Below, in pieces: positions 40,743-52,369 of a DNA stretch of 57,826 nt (position 1 is its first letter; each line of letters begins with the position of its first letter). A program made the position numbers and the translations under genes. Origin of the DNA: JBFMGS01 sp040752635. GTDB lineage: Bacteria; Bacillota; SHA-98; UBA4971. The stretch covers positions 1 to 57,826 of the forward strand of contig JBFMGS010000005.1 of assembly GCA_040752635.1 (NCBI GenBank), given 5' to 3'. The notes beneath the pieces were generated by a model. That model searched no databases. It saw nothing but the letters and a program-made list of their open reading frames with translations, and had not been told where the DNA came from.

Positions 40743-41325
40743 TACGGTGGTCGTTTCTGCGCTCGTGGGCAAGCTCCGCGGCGGTAGCCTATCGAACCTC
40801 GGGGAAGTCCCTCTTAAGAAGGTTGAAATCATTGTGGCTGCCTTTGCTGCCGAGGTCCTGATCGTCGCGCTGGGCCTGCGCGGTATCGAATTCGTCTCCG
40901 TAATGGCCCCCTACGTTTTCTTCTGCGCTTACGCGTCTCTCCTGTACGCTGTGTGGGTGAACCGCGGCATTCGATGGATGCCGCTAATAGGGCTCGGGAT
41001 ACTTCTGAACTTCGCTGTCATACTGGCAAACAGCATGAGGATGCCGGTCTCCGCAGACGCACTGGCCGCAGCAGGCATGAGTCAACAGGTGGCGGCGATT
41101 GAAGCAGGAAAGGTTCTGACGTACAGGTTGATGGACTCAACCACCCGTTTGCGGCTGCTTGGGGACGTTATCCCGGTAGGCTCCCCTTATCCTATACATC
41201 GTGCAGTGAGCATAGGTGATCTCGTAATGGCCCTGGGCGTTTTTCTCCTTATACAGCGCGAGATGCTCATCAAGAGAACCAGGGCCAGCCTCGGCCGCAA
41301 GTTCGACACGCTCACGCGCCCGTAG
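40732..41325 (+). CDS. DUF5317 family membrane protein
   Basis: A 197-residue protein with about five hydrophobic helices, translationally coupled to the HD-GYP gene by an 11-base overlap. The DUF5317 pattern is seen in ALVGKLRGGSLSNL, the middle NRGIRWMPLIGLGILLNFAVILANSMRMPVS in pieces, and the late DVIPVGSPYPIHRAVSIGDL. The family often sits beside HD-GYP or sensor genes in Gram-positives; its function is unknown. It may be a membrane partner of the phosphodiesterase. Confidence 0.82.
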   Translation: MLVDTVVVSALVGKLRGGSLSNLGEVPLKKVEIIVAAFAAEVLIVALGLRGIEFVSVMAPYVFFCAYASLLYAVWVNRGIRWMPLIGLGILLNFAVILANSMRMPVSADALAAAGMSQQVAAIEAGKVLTYRLMDSTTRLRLLGDVIPVGSPYPIHRAVSIGDLVMALGVFLLIQREMLIKRTRASLGRKFDTLTRP

Positions 41326-41662
41326 TGCTGCGGCCCGTGCTACCGCGTCTGTCTCGCGTTTGTCCAGCGCAGTTGTGGCAAGCTTCTCCTGGGCTCTTCA
41401 TGGCTGGCCGGCTTGCCCGTACCGACTTACCCTCTGCCCGCACCGACTTACCCGCAAGGTTGCTGCACCAGAGTCCGAATGGTATAATTAACTCGCGTTC
41501 AGGGGATCTAAGTCGATACCCGCGGTGCTTGCAGCTCCGGCGCCGTCGCCTGGCGTTTGCTATGAAGCGGCCGGGGGCGATCACGGGTCGTGGGTTACGG
41601 GTCGTGGACGTATATAGTCTCCGGTGGCTGCAAGGGTCCAGGTGGAAAGAAGGGATAAATCA
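41326..41662 (+). other. 337-base gap carrying the secA promoter
   Basis: No gene seen. It contains a 12-bp direct repeat ACCGACTTACCC (41421-41432 and 41442-41453) and the secA promoter at 41460-41488. GGTTATGTC-like or terminator structures are not evident. Confidence 0.5.
41460..41488 (+). promoter_or_regulatory. Candidate sigma-A promoter of secA-prfB
   Basis: TTGCTG (41460-41465), 17-base spacer, perfect TATAAT (41483-41488). Leader of about 170 bases to the GTG start. One of the best promoters in the window. Confidence 0.7.
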
Positions 41663-44347
<2,685 letters not shown>

Positions 44348-44354
44348 CCGCAGG

Positions 44355-45462
44355 ATGTTAGCAGAACTAAGACCCACCCTGGAGGAGCTTCGAAGCAGGG
44401 TGGAAGAGATGAGGGTGTACCTTTGAAGTCGAAGAGAAAAAAACCAGGCTTGCGGACCTCGAAAAGCAAGTGAGCGAGCCAGGCTTCTGGGACGACCGCG
44501 ATGCCGCGCAGAAGGTCTTGCAGCAAATAAGCCAGCTCAAGGCCGATGTGGAACGCTGGGAGAAGATCAGGGCGGAGGCCGAAGACCTTGAGGTGCTCCT
44601 CGAACTCGGGCTCGAGGAAGGCGATGAGTCCGTTGAGAGAGAAGTGCGTCAGGGCGTAAAGGCTCTGTCCAAAGCTGTGAGCGGGCTTGAGCTCGCACAC
44701 CTCCTCAGAGGGGAGTATGACCGGGCGAACGCGATTCTCTCGATACACCCCGGCGCGGGCGGCACCGAATCCCAGGACTGGGCCGAGATGCTCCTGCGCA
44801 TGTATCTGAGGTGGGCTGAGCGTCGCGGGTATAAAGCTGAAATCACCGACTTCCTCCCGGGAGAGGAGGCTGGCGTGAAGAGCGTCACCATCCTAGTCAC
44901 AGGGGAAAATGCGTATGGATACCTCAAGGCGGAGAAGGGCGTTCACCGGCTCGTCAGGATATCGCCGTTCGACGCGAATGCCAGAAGGCATACGTCGTTC
45001 GCCTCCGTGGATGTCATCCCCGAAGCTCCGGAGGACGTCGAAGTAGAAATAAAGCCGGAGGACCTCAAGATCGACACGTACAGATCAGGCGGGGCCGGCG
45101 GCCAGTACGTGAACAAGACCGAATCGGCTGTGAGGATAACGCATATCCCCACGGGGATCATCGTGCAATGCCAGAATGAGAGGTCGCAGTACCAAAACCG
45201 GGCCGTCGCTATGAGGATCCTGAAGGCACGCCTGTTCGAGCTCTACAAGGAGGAACAGGAAAAGAAACTGGGTGAGCTCCGCGGCGAGCAGAAAGAGATC
45301 GCCTGGGGCAGCCAGATCAGGTCATACGTATTCCAGCCGTACACTATGGTGAAAGACCATCGGACGGGGCTCGAAACAGGGAATGTGCAGGCCGTCATGG
45401 ATGGCGAGATCGACGAGTTCATCGAGGCTTACTTGAGGACGGCCGCCAAGGCCTCAGCCTAG
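44355..45462 (+). CDS. prfB: Peptide chain release factor 2, with programmed +1 frameshift
   Basis: Recognises UGA and UAA stop codons. Translation starts at ATG 44355 and runs 23 codons to CTT (44421) followed by in-frame TGA (44424-44426). The context AGGGTGTAC-CTT-TGA is the classic RF2 autoregulatory site: an internal Shine-Dalgarno AGGG, a slippery CTT and the stop that RF2 itself reads. After a +1 shift the frame GAAGTCGAAGAG... (from 44425) continues to 45462, giving about 368 residues, the usual length. RISPFDANARR contains the SPF recognition tripeptide and GGAGGQYVNKT the catalytic GGQ. This is a genuine recoding gene, not a sequencing error. Confidence 0.97.
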
Positions 45463-45514
45463 CCATGCTCCGCTCCAGCACAATGTGTCACTTTTGGTCT
45501 CGCAAACTTGCTAT

Positions 45515-45563
45515 GGGGTGCCGGTGATTGCATTCCGCCCCGTCATGCAATCACCGGCACCCC
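45515..45563 (+). repeat. Perfect 19-bp hairpin overlapping dispersed repeat copy A
   Basis: GGGGTGCCGGTGATTGCAT (45515-45533) and ATGCAATCACCGGCACCCC (45545-45563) are exact reverse complements around an 11-base loop, between prfB and the DUF2993 gene. The minus strand (45559 to 45536) reads TGCCGGTGATTGCATGACGG then GGCG, matching copy B at 51275-51298 at 23 of 24 positions. It lacks a U-run, so it need not be a terminator; it may be a mobile or REP-like element. Confidence 0.75.
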
Positions 45564-45593
45564 CAAGATGGTGTTTGCACGTTGGCAAGCAGC

Positions 45594-46301
45594 ATGAAAC
45601 ACGCGGTCGTACTCGCGGCCCTTATAGTGGTCTGCCTGTTCCTCGTGGGCGAGGCGGTGGTTCCTGGGGCCATCGGAACCAGGCTTGAGAAGGCCATAGC
45701 TCGTAGCGTGGACGAGGTTGAGTCGATCCACGTGTATATAAGAACGTTCCCTGCGCTGGCAGTGGTCTTCGGCAGGGTCGATCTCTTGAGGATCGACGCG
45801 CGGAACGTCACCATGGGCGGGCTGCGAGTGCAGCGTTTGTTTGTCGATGCCCGTCACGCCGATGTGGACGTGGGCGCCATCTTACGTGGGGGACAAGTCG
45901 GGCTCAGGCGCATCCACAAAGGAGATGTCACGGTGATCCTGGCGGAGGGTGACCTTAACGCCTACCTCCACTCAAGAGACGGCATCCTGAGAGCGCTCGC
46001 AGTCAAACTGCGCCCCGGCGTTGCCACGGTCGCAGGCCACGTAAACGTCTTGGGGATCAAAGTTGACATCGTCCTCGACGGCAGGTTTGTTGTAGAGGGC
46101 GGCACGCGCCTGCGGTACGTGGTCGATCGCCTCAGGGTCGGGAATGCCGTGATTCCCGAGGTCATCAAGGATGAACTCATGGGAGCCGTAGATCTATCGG
46201 TGGATGTTTCAGGTCTGCCGGTTCCCGTCGTATTGCGGGAAGTCAATGTGCAGGACGGGGTGGTCTACGTTTTCGGAGGCACGCCTGCGACTGGTAATTG
46301 A
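45594..46301 (+). CDS. DUF2993 (LmeA-type) family exported protein
   Basis: A 235-residue protein with an N-terminal signal/anchor (KHAVVLAALIVVCLFLVGEAVV) and an extracytoplasmic domain with the DUF2993 pattern: RVDLLRIDARNVTMGGLRV near residue 65 and EGDLNAYLHSR near residue 118. Mycobacterial relatives (LmeA) bind lipids at the cell envelope; the family is otherwise uncharacterised. ATG 45594 is chosen as the first start just before the signal peptide; no strong ribosome site is visible, and TTG 45582 is an alternative. It precedes the DUF5693 gene by 43 bases. Confidence 0.8.
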   Translation: MKHAVVLAALIVVCLFLVGEAVVPGAIGTRLEKAIARSVDEVESIHVYIRTFPALAVVFGRVDLLRIDARNVTMGGLRVQRLFVDARHADVDVGAILRGGQVGLRRIHKGDVTVILAEGDLNAYLHSRDGILRALAVKLRPGVATVAGHVNVLGIKVDIVLDGRFVVEGGTRLRYVVDRLRVGNAVIPEVIKDELMGAVDLSVDVSGLPVPVVLREVNVQDGVVYVFGGTPATGN

Positions 46302-46344
46302 TGGATAGCCGTCGCGTGCAGCAGTGATGTGGGGTGGGGATGCC

Positions 46345-48387
46345 ATGGCAGGACCCAGACGGGCGAGGAAGCTATGGGTGTGGATGTTGATAGCTGCCGT
46401 GCTTGCGGCCGTGTATATAGCAGTAGGGCGGATCGCAGTTGAACGGTCTTCTGCCACCGTCGAACTTGTGATGGACTACGACGCTGCCGTGCAGCTTTGT
46501 CGCGCTGCGGGTTACCCTTTGGACACGTTCATGCGCAGGGCGAAGCTGGCCGGGCTGACCTCGGTTGCCCTCAACGAGCGGACCATCAGTGATATGGTGG
46601 AGAAAGGAAAAGTGTGCGCTTTCACGGGCAGGCAGATACTCGACTACGATAGGCTGGCGCCGGTAACCGACCCCGTGCTAAGGCAGATGATAGACGAGGG
46701 CCGCCTGTTCGGAAGCAACGCTTATCTATTCCCGAAGGATGTGTCGGTGTACAACGAGCTCGTCCCGCTGCTCGACGTAAGGCTATCTGGAGAACGAGTC
46801 TCGATGTTCAACTCGCGGCGGCTTGGACCGTTCATCGAAACGGCAAGGGGAATCAGGGATCTGGAAGGCGTCAATCTCGGTCTCGACCCTGCGGAGGTCC
46901 GCGCGGCCGAGAACATCGGGCTTGGAGTGGTGGCGAGGTTCAGGAACTATCCGGGCGTTACCCCTGAAAAGATAGGGTTCTTTGCAGACCGCCTGGCGGA
47001 GATAGACGGGGTGCGCCTCGTCATCTTCGAAGGGCAGGAAGCCCTCGGTTATCCTATCTACCTGGCCGAGGCTGCGGACAAGCTCTCTTCGCACGGGCTT
47101 GCATTCGGATACGTGGAGTTCGCCACCCAGAAAGGGGACAACGCCTTTGCACACATGATGAGCCCTCGGGTGGTGCGGGTCCACAGCATCACCGAGCGGG
47201 AAATGGACAAGATCCCGTTTGACAAGGCGGTAGAGAGATTTGTTCGGGCGGCGCGTGAGCGTGGTATCAGGGTCATGTACATCCGTCCTTTCCCTGCGAC
47301 GGCAGGTGGCGACGTCAGCGCCATAAACCACAACCTGGACTACATCGAGGCTATAGCCCACGGGCTTACCGCGTCCGGGTTCGCGGTCGGGCAGGCGGAA
47401 CCTTTGAGGCCGTACGTTCCCCACAAGTTTTTGCTTGTGGTGGTGGCGGCGGGCATAATGGCCGGCGGCTTCGTCCTTCTTGATAGGCTGGCTCAAGTGC
47501 CACCAATGCTCGAGCTGGGCTTGTTCGTGCTGGGACTTGTCGCGTATGCGGCCTCGCTGTTCACCGGGCTTTCCACGCTTTCCCGAGAGGCAGCCGCGCT
47601 GGGGGCGGCGATCGTGTTCCCCGCACTTGCCGTGGACCTCATCATGGTGAGATCGTGGCGCCCAAAGAGCCTTCTCGCCTGGGGCACAGGCCTCTCGGGC
47701 GCCGGTCGCTTGTGGCTTGAAGCCTCGGGGATTTCAGTCATCGGGGGATTCCTCCTGGCGGGCACGCTGTCCAGCACGAGCTTCATGTTGCATCTGGATC
47801 AGTTCGCCGGGGTTAAGGTCGCGCATGTCCTTCCGCTCCTCATCGTGGGAATCCTCTGCTGGAGGCACTGGGTAGTGCAGCGCAGAGATGACCAGGGCTT
47901 TCTCGCCGCCGTCGGAGACCTCCTTGCAGAACCTATTCGGGTGTGGCATGCCCTGGCCCTTGCCGTGGTAGCGGCGGCAGGGCTCGTCTATATCATGAGG
48001 ACAGGCAACTTTTACTTTGGCGTTCCGATCCCGGCCTTTGACGAGGGTATGAGGGTATTTCTCGAAAAGGTGCTCGTGTTCCGCCCCAGGACCAAGGAAT
48101 TCCTCATAGGTCACCCAGCGCTCATGCTCGCGGCCGCGGCCATGCTAAGGGGAGACAGGCGACTTGGTCTGCCGCTCGCACTTGTAGGCTGCATCGGGCA
48201 GATCTCCATGGTCAACACGTTCTCTCACCTTCACACCCCGCTTCTCGCCACGCTTCTCCGAACCCTGTATGGCCTGGTCATCGGCGGGGCGATCGGGGCG
48301 GGCCTTTCGGCTGTGTGCTTTTACTTCATGGAGGGGAGGCGTGAGCGTCTGACGAGCGTGACAGAGGGGGAAAGCATCGACGGATGA
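46345..48387 (+). CDS. DUF5693 family membrane protein
   Basis: A 680-residue protein: one N-terminal anchor helix, an extracellular domain (about residues 30-355), then roughly eight membrane helices. The large soluble part includes AGLTSVALNERTISDM, FRNYPGV and EVRAVRVHSI-like RVVRVHSITEREM; the region around INHNLDYI is conserved in the family. DUF5693 genes frequently lie directly before csaB in Gram-positives, as here (four-base overlap), so a part in assembling cell-wall-linked polymers is a reasonable guess, not shown. ATG 46345 has GGGTGGGG ahead; ATG 46327 is an alternative. Confidence 0.82.
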   Translation: MAGPRRARKLWVWMLIAAVLAAVYIAVGRIAVERSSATVELVMDYDAAVQLCRAAGYPLDTFMRRAKLAGLTSVALNERTISDMVEKGKVCAFTGRQILDYDRLAPVTDPVLRQMIDEGRLFGSNAYLFPKDVSVYNELVPLLDVRLSGERVSMFNSRRLGPFIETARGIRDLEGVNLGLDPAEVRAAENIGLGVVARFRNYPGVTPEKIGFFADRLAEIDGVRLVIFEGQEALGYPIYLAEAADKLSSHGLAFGYVEFATQKGDNAFAHMMSPRVVRVHSITEREMDKIPFDKAVERFVRAARERGIRVMYIRPFPATAGGDVSAINHNLDYIEAIAHGLTASGFAVGQAEPLRPYVPHKFLLVVVAAGIMAGGFVLLDRLAQVPPMLELGLFVLGLVAYAASLFTGLSTLSREAAALGAAIVFPALAVDLIMVRSWRPKSLLAWGTGLSGAGRLWLEASGISVIGGFLLAGTLSSTSFMLHLDQFAGVKVAHVLPLLIVGILCWRHWVVQRRDDQGFLAAVGDLLAEPIRVWHALALAVVAAAGLVYIMRTGNFYFGVPIPAFDEGMRVFLEKVLVFRPRTKEFLIGHPALMLAAAAMLRGDRRLGLPLALVGCIGQISMVNTFSHLHTPLLATLLRTLYGLVIGGAIGAGLSAVCFYFMEGRRERLTSVTEGESIDG

Positions 48388-49502
48388 AGCTCCTGGTCTC
48401 GGGCTATTTCGGCTTCCAGAACGCAGGGGATGAGGCCATCCTGGCCGCCATGATCCAGCATCTCAAGGAGATCGTCCCTGATGCGGGGATAACGGTGCTG
48501 TCCCGGGCGCCTGCCCTGACTGAACGGACCCACGGCGTCCGCGCCGTGAGAAGGACCGGCCTCGGGCAGATTGCAGGGGAGCTTGCCGGCGCAGACCTTT
48601 TCATCAGCGGGGGCGGCGGCCTCCTGCAGGATGTAACCAGTTCGCGCTCGGTACCGTACTACCTCGGCCTTGTGGCCATGGCGAAGTTCATGGGGAAACC
48701 TGTGTTTTTTTATTCTCAGGGCGTGGGGCCGCTTCGGCTCCGGGCGAGCCGCCTCCTCGTGAGGCTCGTTGCGAACAGGGCGGATGCGATTACAGTGAGG
48801 GATGCGGCTTCCCGCGATGTTCTCGAGTCACTGGGCGTCACCCGGCCGCCGGTTCACGTCACGGCAGACCCGGCATTTGGACTTGCCCTGCAACCATCCG
48901 TGCGGCGGGGCAGGGATATTCTCACATCGGAGGGTGTCCCCGTAAACGCAGGCCCTCTGGTCGCGGTATCGGTGCGGCCCTGGGCGGCCATGCCGGGTCA
49001 CCTCGAGGCCGTGGCTCGTGCGGCAGATGAGGCTGTGAGGTCCTTCGGCGCGACCGTGGTGTACGTGCCGTTCTACAAGCCGGGGGACGCCGTCGTAAGT
49101 CGGGCTGGCAGCGAGCTCATGCGCGAGCGGTCGTACGTGCTGAAGGGAGACTACTCCCCGCAGGAGATCATGTCGATCATCCGCGACGTTGATATCGTCA
49201 TCGGGATGAGGTACCATTCGCTTGTATTCGCTGTAGCTTCGGCAACGCCCTTTGTGGCGGTGTCTTACGATCCCAAGATCGAGGGTCTCCTGGAGACCGT
49301 GGGAGAGAGGGCAGGCCTCTCCCACAATGAAGTCGACGGGGAAGCGCTCGTTGGTCGGGTCAGGGACGTGTGGGCGAGGCGCGAGGAGATGAAAGCGGCC
49401 CTCGCTCGCGTAGCTCCTGTGCTTTCCCGGCAGGCGAGAGAGGCCGCTCGGCTCGCCGTGGAAACCGCCCGCGGCGGTGGGGCGGGGCGCGGTCGGGGGT
49501 GA
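48384..49502 (+). CDS. csaB: Polysaccharide pyruvyl transferase CsaB
   Basis: Adds pyruvyl ketals to secondary cell-wall polysaccharide, which anchors S-layer-homology proteins in Bacillota. The 372 residues carry the family signatures YFGFQNAGDEAILAAM at the N-terminus, LFISGGGGLLQDVTSSRS near residue 72, FFYSQGVGPLR near residue 110, VTVRDAASRDVLESLG-like ITVRDAASRDVL near residue 135, and the C-terminal DIVIGMRYHSLVFA. The ATG overlaps the DUF5693 stop by four bases. Confidence 0.93.
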   Translation: MKLLVSGYFGFQNAGDEAILAAMIQHLKEIVPDAGITVLSRAPALTERTHGVRAVRRTGLGQIAGELAGADLFISGGGGLLQDVTSSRSVPYYLGLVAMAKFMGKPVFFYSQGVGPLRLRASRLLVRLVANRADAITVRDAASRDVLESLGVTRPPVHVTADPAFGLALQPSVRRGRDILTSEGVPVNAGPLVAVSVRPWAAMPGHLEAVARAADEAVRSFGATVVYVPFYKPGDAVVSRAGSELMRERSYVLKGDYSPQEIMSIIRDVDIVIGMRYHSLVFAVASATPFVAVSYDPKIEGLLETVGERAGLSHNEVDGEALVGRVRDVWARREEMKAALARVAPVLSRQAREAARLAVETARGGGAGRGRG

Positions 49503-49506
49503 TACC

Positions 49507-50283
49507 ATGGACCGGGACGACCGGACCGTGAATATACTCGGGCTCAAGGCGCACAAAGTCGATATGGACGACGCGGTCTGCCGCGTGCGCGAAATGCTTG
49601 CTGACGGCCAGGTGCATCAGGTGGTCACGCTGAACGCCGAAATGGCCATGCTGGCTCAGGGCGACCCGGCGCTTGCTCGAATCATCAACTGCGCGGACCT
49701 TGTGGTCCCTGACGGCGTCGGCGTCGTGTGGGCATCACGCGTCCTCGGGAACCCGCTGCCCGGCCGGGTTGCGGGGTTTGACCTCATGCTGGAATTGCTG
49801 GCCTGTGCGGAACGGGAAAGGTGGTCAGTGTTCTTGCTGGGCGCCGCGCCCGGGGTGGCAGAGGAGGCGGCATCCCGGCTCCGGGCGCGACTGCCCGGGC
49901 TCTTGGTTGCCGGGACTCATCACGGGTATCTCACAGAGGCCGACGATCCGGCTGTTGTTGAGAAGCTCAACGCGACCGGCGCCCAGCTCGTGTTTGTAGC
50001 CATGGGTGCTCCCAGACAGGACAAGTGGATTGCCCGGAACAAATCGAGCCTTCGACCGTCTATATGCATTGGAGTCGGCGGCAGCTTTGACGTCCTGGCA
50101 GGAAAGGTTTCACGCGCCCCGAGGTGGATCGGAAACGCGGGCCTCGAGTGGCTGTATCGGCTGGTCCTCCAACCGCGGAGAATCGTGCGGATGATGGCGC
50201 TACCCAGGTTTGTCTTCAGGGTATTTGCGGCAAAGTATGCAAAGCGAGGGGGCTTACGTTTCCACAGCGATCCTTACCAATAA
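49507..50283 (+). CDS. WecG/TagA/CpsF family glycosyltransferase
   Basis: Transfers an N-acetylmannosamine-type sugar to a lipid-linked GlcNAc in wall teichoic acid or related polymer synthesis. The 258 residues contain VVTLNAEMAMLAQGDP, DLVVPDGVGVVWASR, VFLLGAAPGVAEEA and the hallmark FVAMGAPRQDKWIARN near residue 165. ATG 49507 follows GGGGGTGA and starts five bases after csaB. With csaB it points to a surface glycopolymer locus. Confidence 0.92.
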   Translation: MDRDDRTVNILGLKAHKVDMDDAVCRVREMLADGQVHQVVTLNAEMAMLAQGDPALARIINCADLVVPDGVGVVWASRVLGNPLPGRVAGFDLMLELLACAERERWSVFLLGAAPGVAEEAASRLRARLPGLLVAGTHHGYLTEADDPAVVEKLNATGAQLVFVAMGAPRQDKWIARNKSSLRPSICIGVGGSFDVLAGKVSRAPRWIGNAGLEWLYRLVLQPRRIVRMMALPRFVFRVFAAKYAKRGGLRFHSDPYQ

Positions 50284-50400
50284 GTGGAAGTGTGGAAGTT
50301 AAGAACTAACCCCGGGCAGAGTACGCGTCCTGAGAAGAGGCGTGAATTCATGACGATGCACTTAGCGCAGCAGTCGAGAGCTAAAACGGGAGTGAGGTCC

Positions 50401-51237
50401 ATGAGCGAAAAGGAAGACGAGATCAGGGCACTTGAGGACAAAGCCAGACGCATCAGGATGCACGTGCTGAGGGCGACGGCACAAGCAGGGTCCGGGCACC
50501 CGGGCGGGTCCCTGTCTTCTGCCGAGATCCTGGCTGCTCTTTACTTCAAGGTTATGAGGATCAATCCCGGGGACCCCGAGTGGCCAGACAGGGATAGGTT
50601 CGTGCTCTCCAAGGGTCACGCAGCGCCAGCCCTGTATGCCGCCCTGGCGGAGGCGGGGTATTTCCCAGCGCAGGAACTCCTTACTCTGCGAAAGCTCGGT
50701 AGCAGGCTGCAGGGACATCCCAGCATGAAGCACACGCCCGGCGTGGAGATGTCCACGGGGTCGCTCGGCCAGGGGTTGTCGGCGGCGAACGGCATGGCCA
50801 TCGCAGCCAGGCTCGACGGACGGCCCACGCGGGTGTACGTCCTCCTCGGCGACGGGGAGCTGGAGGAAGGCCAGGTTTGGGAGGCTGCTATGACGGCAGC
50901 CCACAGGAAGCTGGACAACCTCATGGCGTTTGTGGACTACAACGGACTTCAGATCGACGGTCCTGTGGCAGATGTGAAGTCCCTCGTAAACCTCGCTGAG
51001 AGGTGGCGGGCGTTCGGGTGGCACGTTCTGGAGATAGACGGCCACGATATCCCGGCCATTCTCTCGGCTTGCGAGGAAGCGAAGGCCACAAAGGGCAAGC
51101 CCACGGTGGTTGTGGCACGCACTGTCAAGGGTAGGGGGGTGCCGTTCATGGAGAATGCCGTGGACTGGCACGGCAAAGCTCCCTCACTCGAGCAGGCAGA
51201 GGAGGCTGTACGTCACGTCGGGCAGAGAGCCTACTGA
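50401..51237 (+). CDS. Transketolase, N-terminal (TPP-binding) subunit
   Basis: First half of a split transketolase that moves two-carbon units between sugar phosphates in the pentose phosphate pathway. The 278 residues include the TPP/Mg2+ motif GDGELEEGQVWEAAMTAAHR near residue 140 with NNLI-like VDYNGLQIDG after it, and the N-terminal AGSGHPGGSLSSAE and SKGHAAPALYAAL. ATG 50401 follows GGGAGTGAGG; the longer frame to 50284 is unlikely. The C-terminal half is encoded 165 bases downstream. Confidence 0.95.
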   Translation: MSEKEDEIRALEDKARRIRMHVLRATAQAGSGHPGGSLSSAEILAALYFKVMRINPGDPEWPDRDRFVLSKGHAAPALYAALAEAGYFPAQELLTLRKLGSRLQGHPSMKHTPGVEMSTGSLGQGLSAANGMAIAARLDGRPTRVYVLLGDGELEEGQVWEAAMTAAHRKLDNLMAFVDYNGLQIDGPVADVKSLVNLAERWRAFGWHVLEIDGHDIPAILSACEEAKATKGKPTVVVARTVKGRGVPFMENAVDWHGKAPSLEQAEEAVRHVGQRAY

Positions 51238-51256
51238 GTAGGGGCACCGTAATCGT

Positions 51257-51340
51257 TGGCACTTTGGTTAGCGTTGCCGGTGCTTGCATGACGGGGCGTA
51301 TTAAACGGAAGCTCCATCAATAGGCCCGTGAAAAGTGCCA
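51257..51340 (+). repeat. Dispersed intergenic repeat, copy B, flanked by a 9-bp inverted repeat
   Basis: TGGCACTTT (51257-51265) and AAAGTGCCA (51332-51340) flank the core GTGCTTGCATGACGGGGC (51280-51297). The core matches the copy at 45536-45559 on the other strand (23 of 24) and the copy at 31819-31843 (22 of 25). It splits the two transketolase genes. Confidence 0.65.
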
Positions 51341-51402
51341 CGACTTTGCGGCGACCAACTTAGGAAGACGAACCTAAACGGGGAACGGAGGCGGCAAGCT
51401 TT

Positions 51403-52353
51403 ATGGTAGGTGCGCCGAAGAAGGTAGCAACGCGCGTTGCATATGGTAAAGCCCTAGTGAAACTCGGAGAGATGAACCCCAACGTCGTGGTTCTCGACGC
51501 GGACCTCTCGAAATCCACCAAGACGGACGAGTTCGCCCAAAGGTTTCCCGAGAGGTTTTTCGAGATGGGAATAGCCGAAGCCGACATGATGGGGACCGCA
51601 GCGGGTCTCGCGGCCTCAGGCAAGATCCCCTTCGCCAGCACGTTTGCTGTGTTTGCAGCAGGACGGGCGTTCGACCAGGTGCGGCAGGTAATAGCGTACC
51701 CGGGGCTCAATGTGAAGATAGGAGCCACCCACGGAGGGATCACGGTAGGTGAGGACGGCGCCTCTCACCAGTCCGTCGAGGATGTGGCGCTCATGAGGGC
51801 AATTCCGGGCATGACGGTCATCGTTCCGGCCGATGCCGTCGAGACCGAGAAAGCAGTGTTTGCTGCGGCTCGCCGGGAGGGACCCGTGTACATACGGCTG
51901 GGGAGAAGCAGCGTGCCGGTCATCTACGACGAAGGGTACGAGTTCGAGATTGGGCGGGCTACACTTCTTCGAGACGGCGGTGATGTGACGATCATCGCGT
52001 GTGGCGTGATGGTGCAGGCTGCGCTCGATGCTGCGTCGCTGCTGGGGGAACGGGGGATATCGGCGAGGGTTATTGGTATGGCTACGATAAAACCAGCCGA
52101 CCAGGGGGCGGTGGTCGCGGCCGCGCGGGAGACCGGCGCGATCGTCACCGCCGAAGAGCACAGCGTCATCGGGGGCCTTGGCAGCGCCGTGTGCGAAATA
52201 ACTGCTGAGGAATGCCCGGTGCCGGTTGAAAGGGTCGGGATCCGAGATGTCTTCGGCCAATCGGGGGCCCCGGACGAGCTTCTCAGAGAATACGGGCTTC
52301 TTCCGAGCGATATAGTTCGCGCAGCTACGAGGGCGACTGCTCGAAAACGCTGA
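51403..52353 (+). CDS. Transketolase, C-terminal (pyrimidine-binding) subunit
   Basis: Second half of the split transketolase, 316 residues. The TPP pyrimidine-binding domain has VVLDADLSKSTKTDEFAQRF and FEMGIAEADMMGTAAGLA near residue 50 with the conserved Glu; the transketolase C domain follows with VTAEEHSVIGGLGSAV near residue 250. ATG 51403 has GGAGG about 12 bases upstream. The interval from the N-terminal gene contains repeat copy B, so the two may be expressed on one message with a spacer. Confidence 0.95.
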   Translation: MVGAPKKVATRVAYGKALVKLGEMNPNVVVLDADLSKSTKTDEFAQRFPERFFEMGIAEADMMGTAAGLAASGKIPFASTFAVFAAGRAFDQVRQVIAYPGLNVKIGATHGGITVGEDGASHQSVEDVALMRAIPGMTVIVPADAVETEKAVFAAARREGPVYIRLGRSSVPVIYDEGYEFEIGRATLLRDGGDVTIIACGVMVQAALDAASLLGERGISARVIGMATIKPADQGAVVAAARETGAIVTAEEHSVIGGLGSAVCEITAEECPVPVERVGIRDVFGQSGAPDELLREYGLLPSDIVRAATRATARKR

Positions 52354-52369
52354 ATGGGAGGTGAGAGGT

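Noticed and set aside
41421..41453. 12-bp direct repeat ACCGACTTACCC before the secA promoter as an operator
   Set aside because: Lies upstream of the promoter without symmetry or further copies; too little to call.
44424..44426. prfB as a pseudogene because of the in-frame TGA
   Set aside because: The TGA is the conserved RF2 recoding site with its slippery CTT and internal ribosome site.
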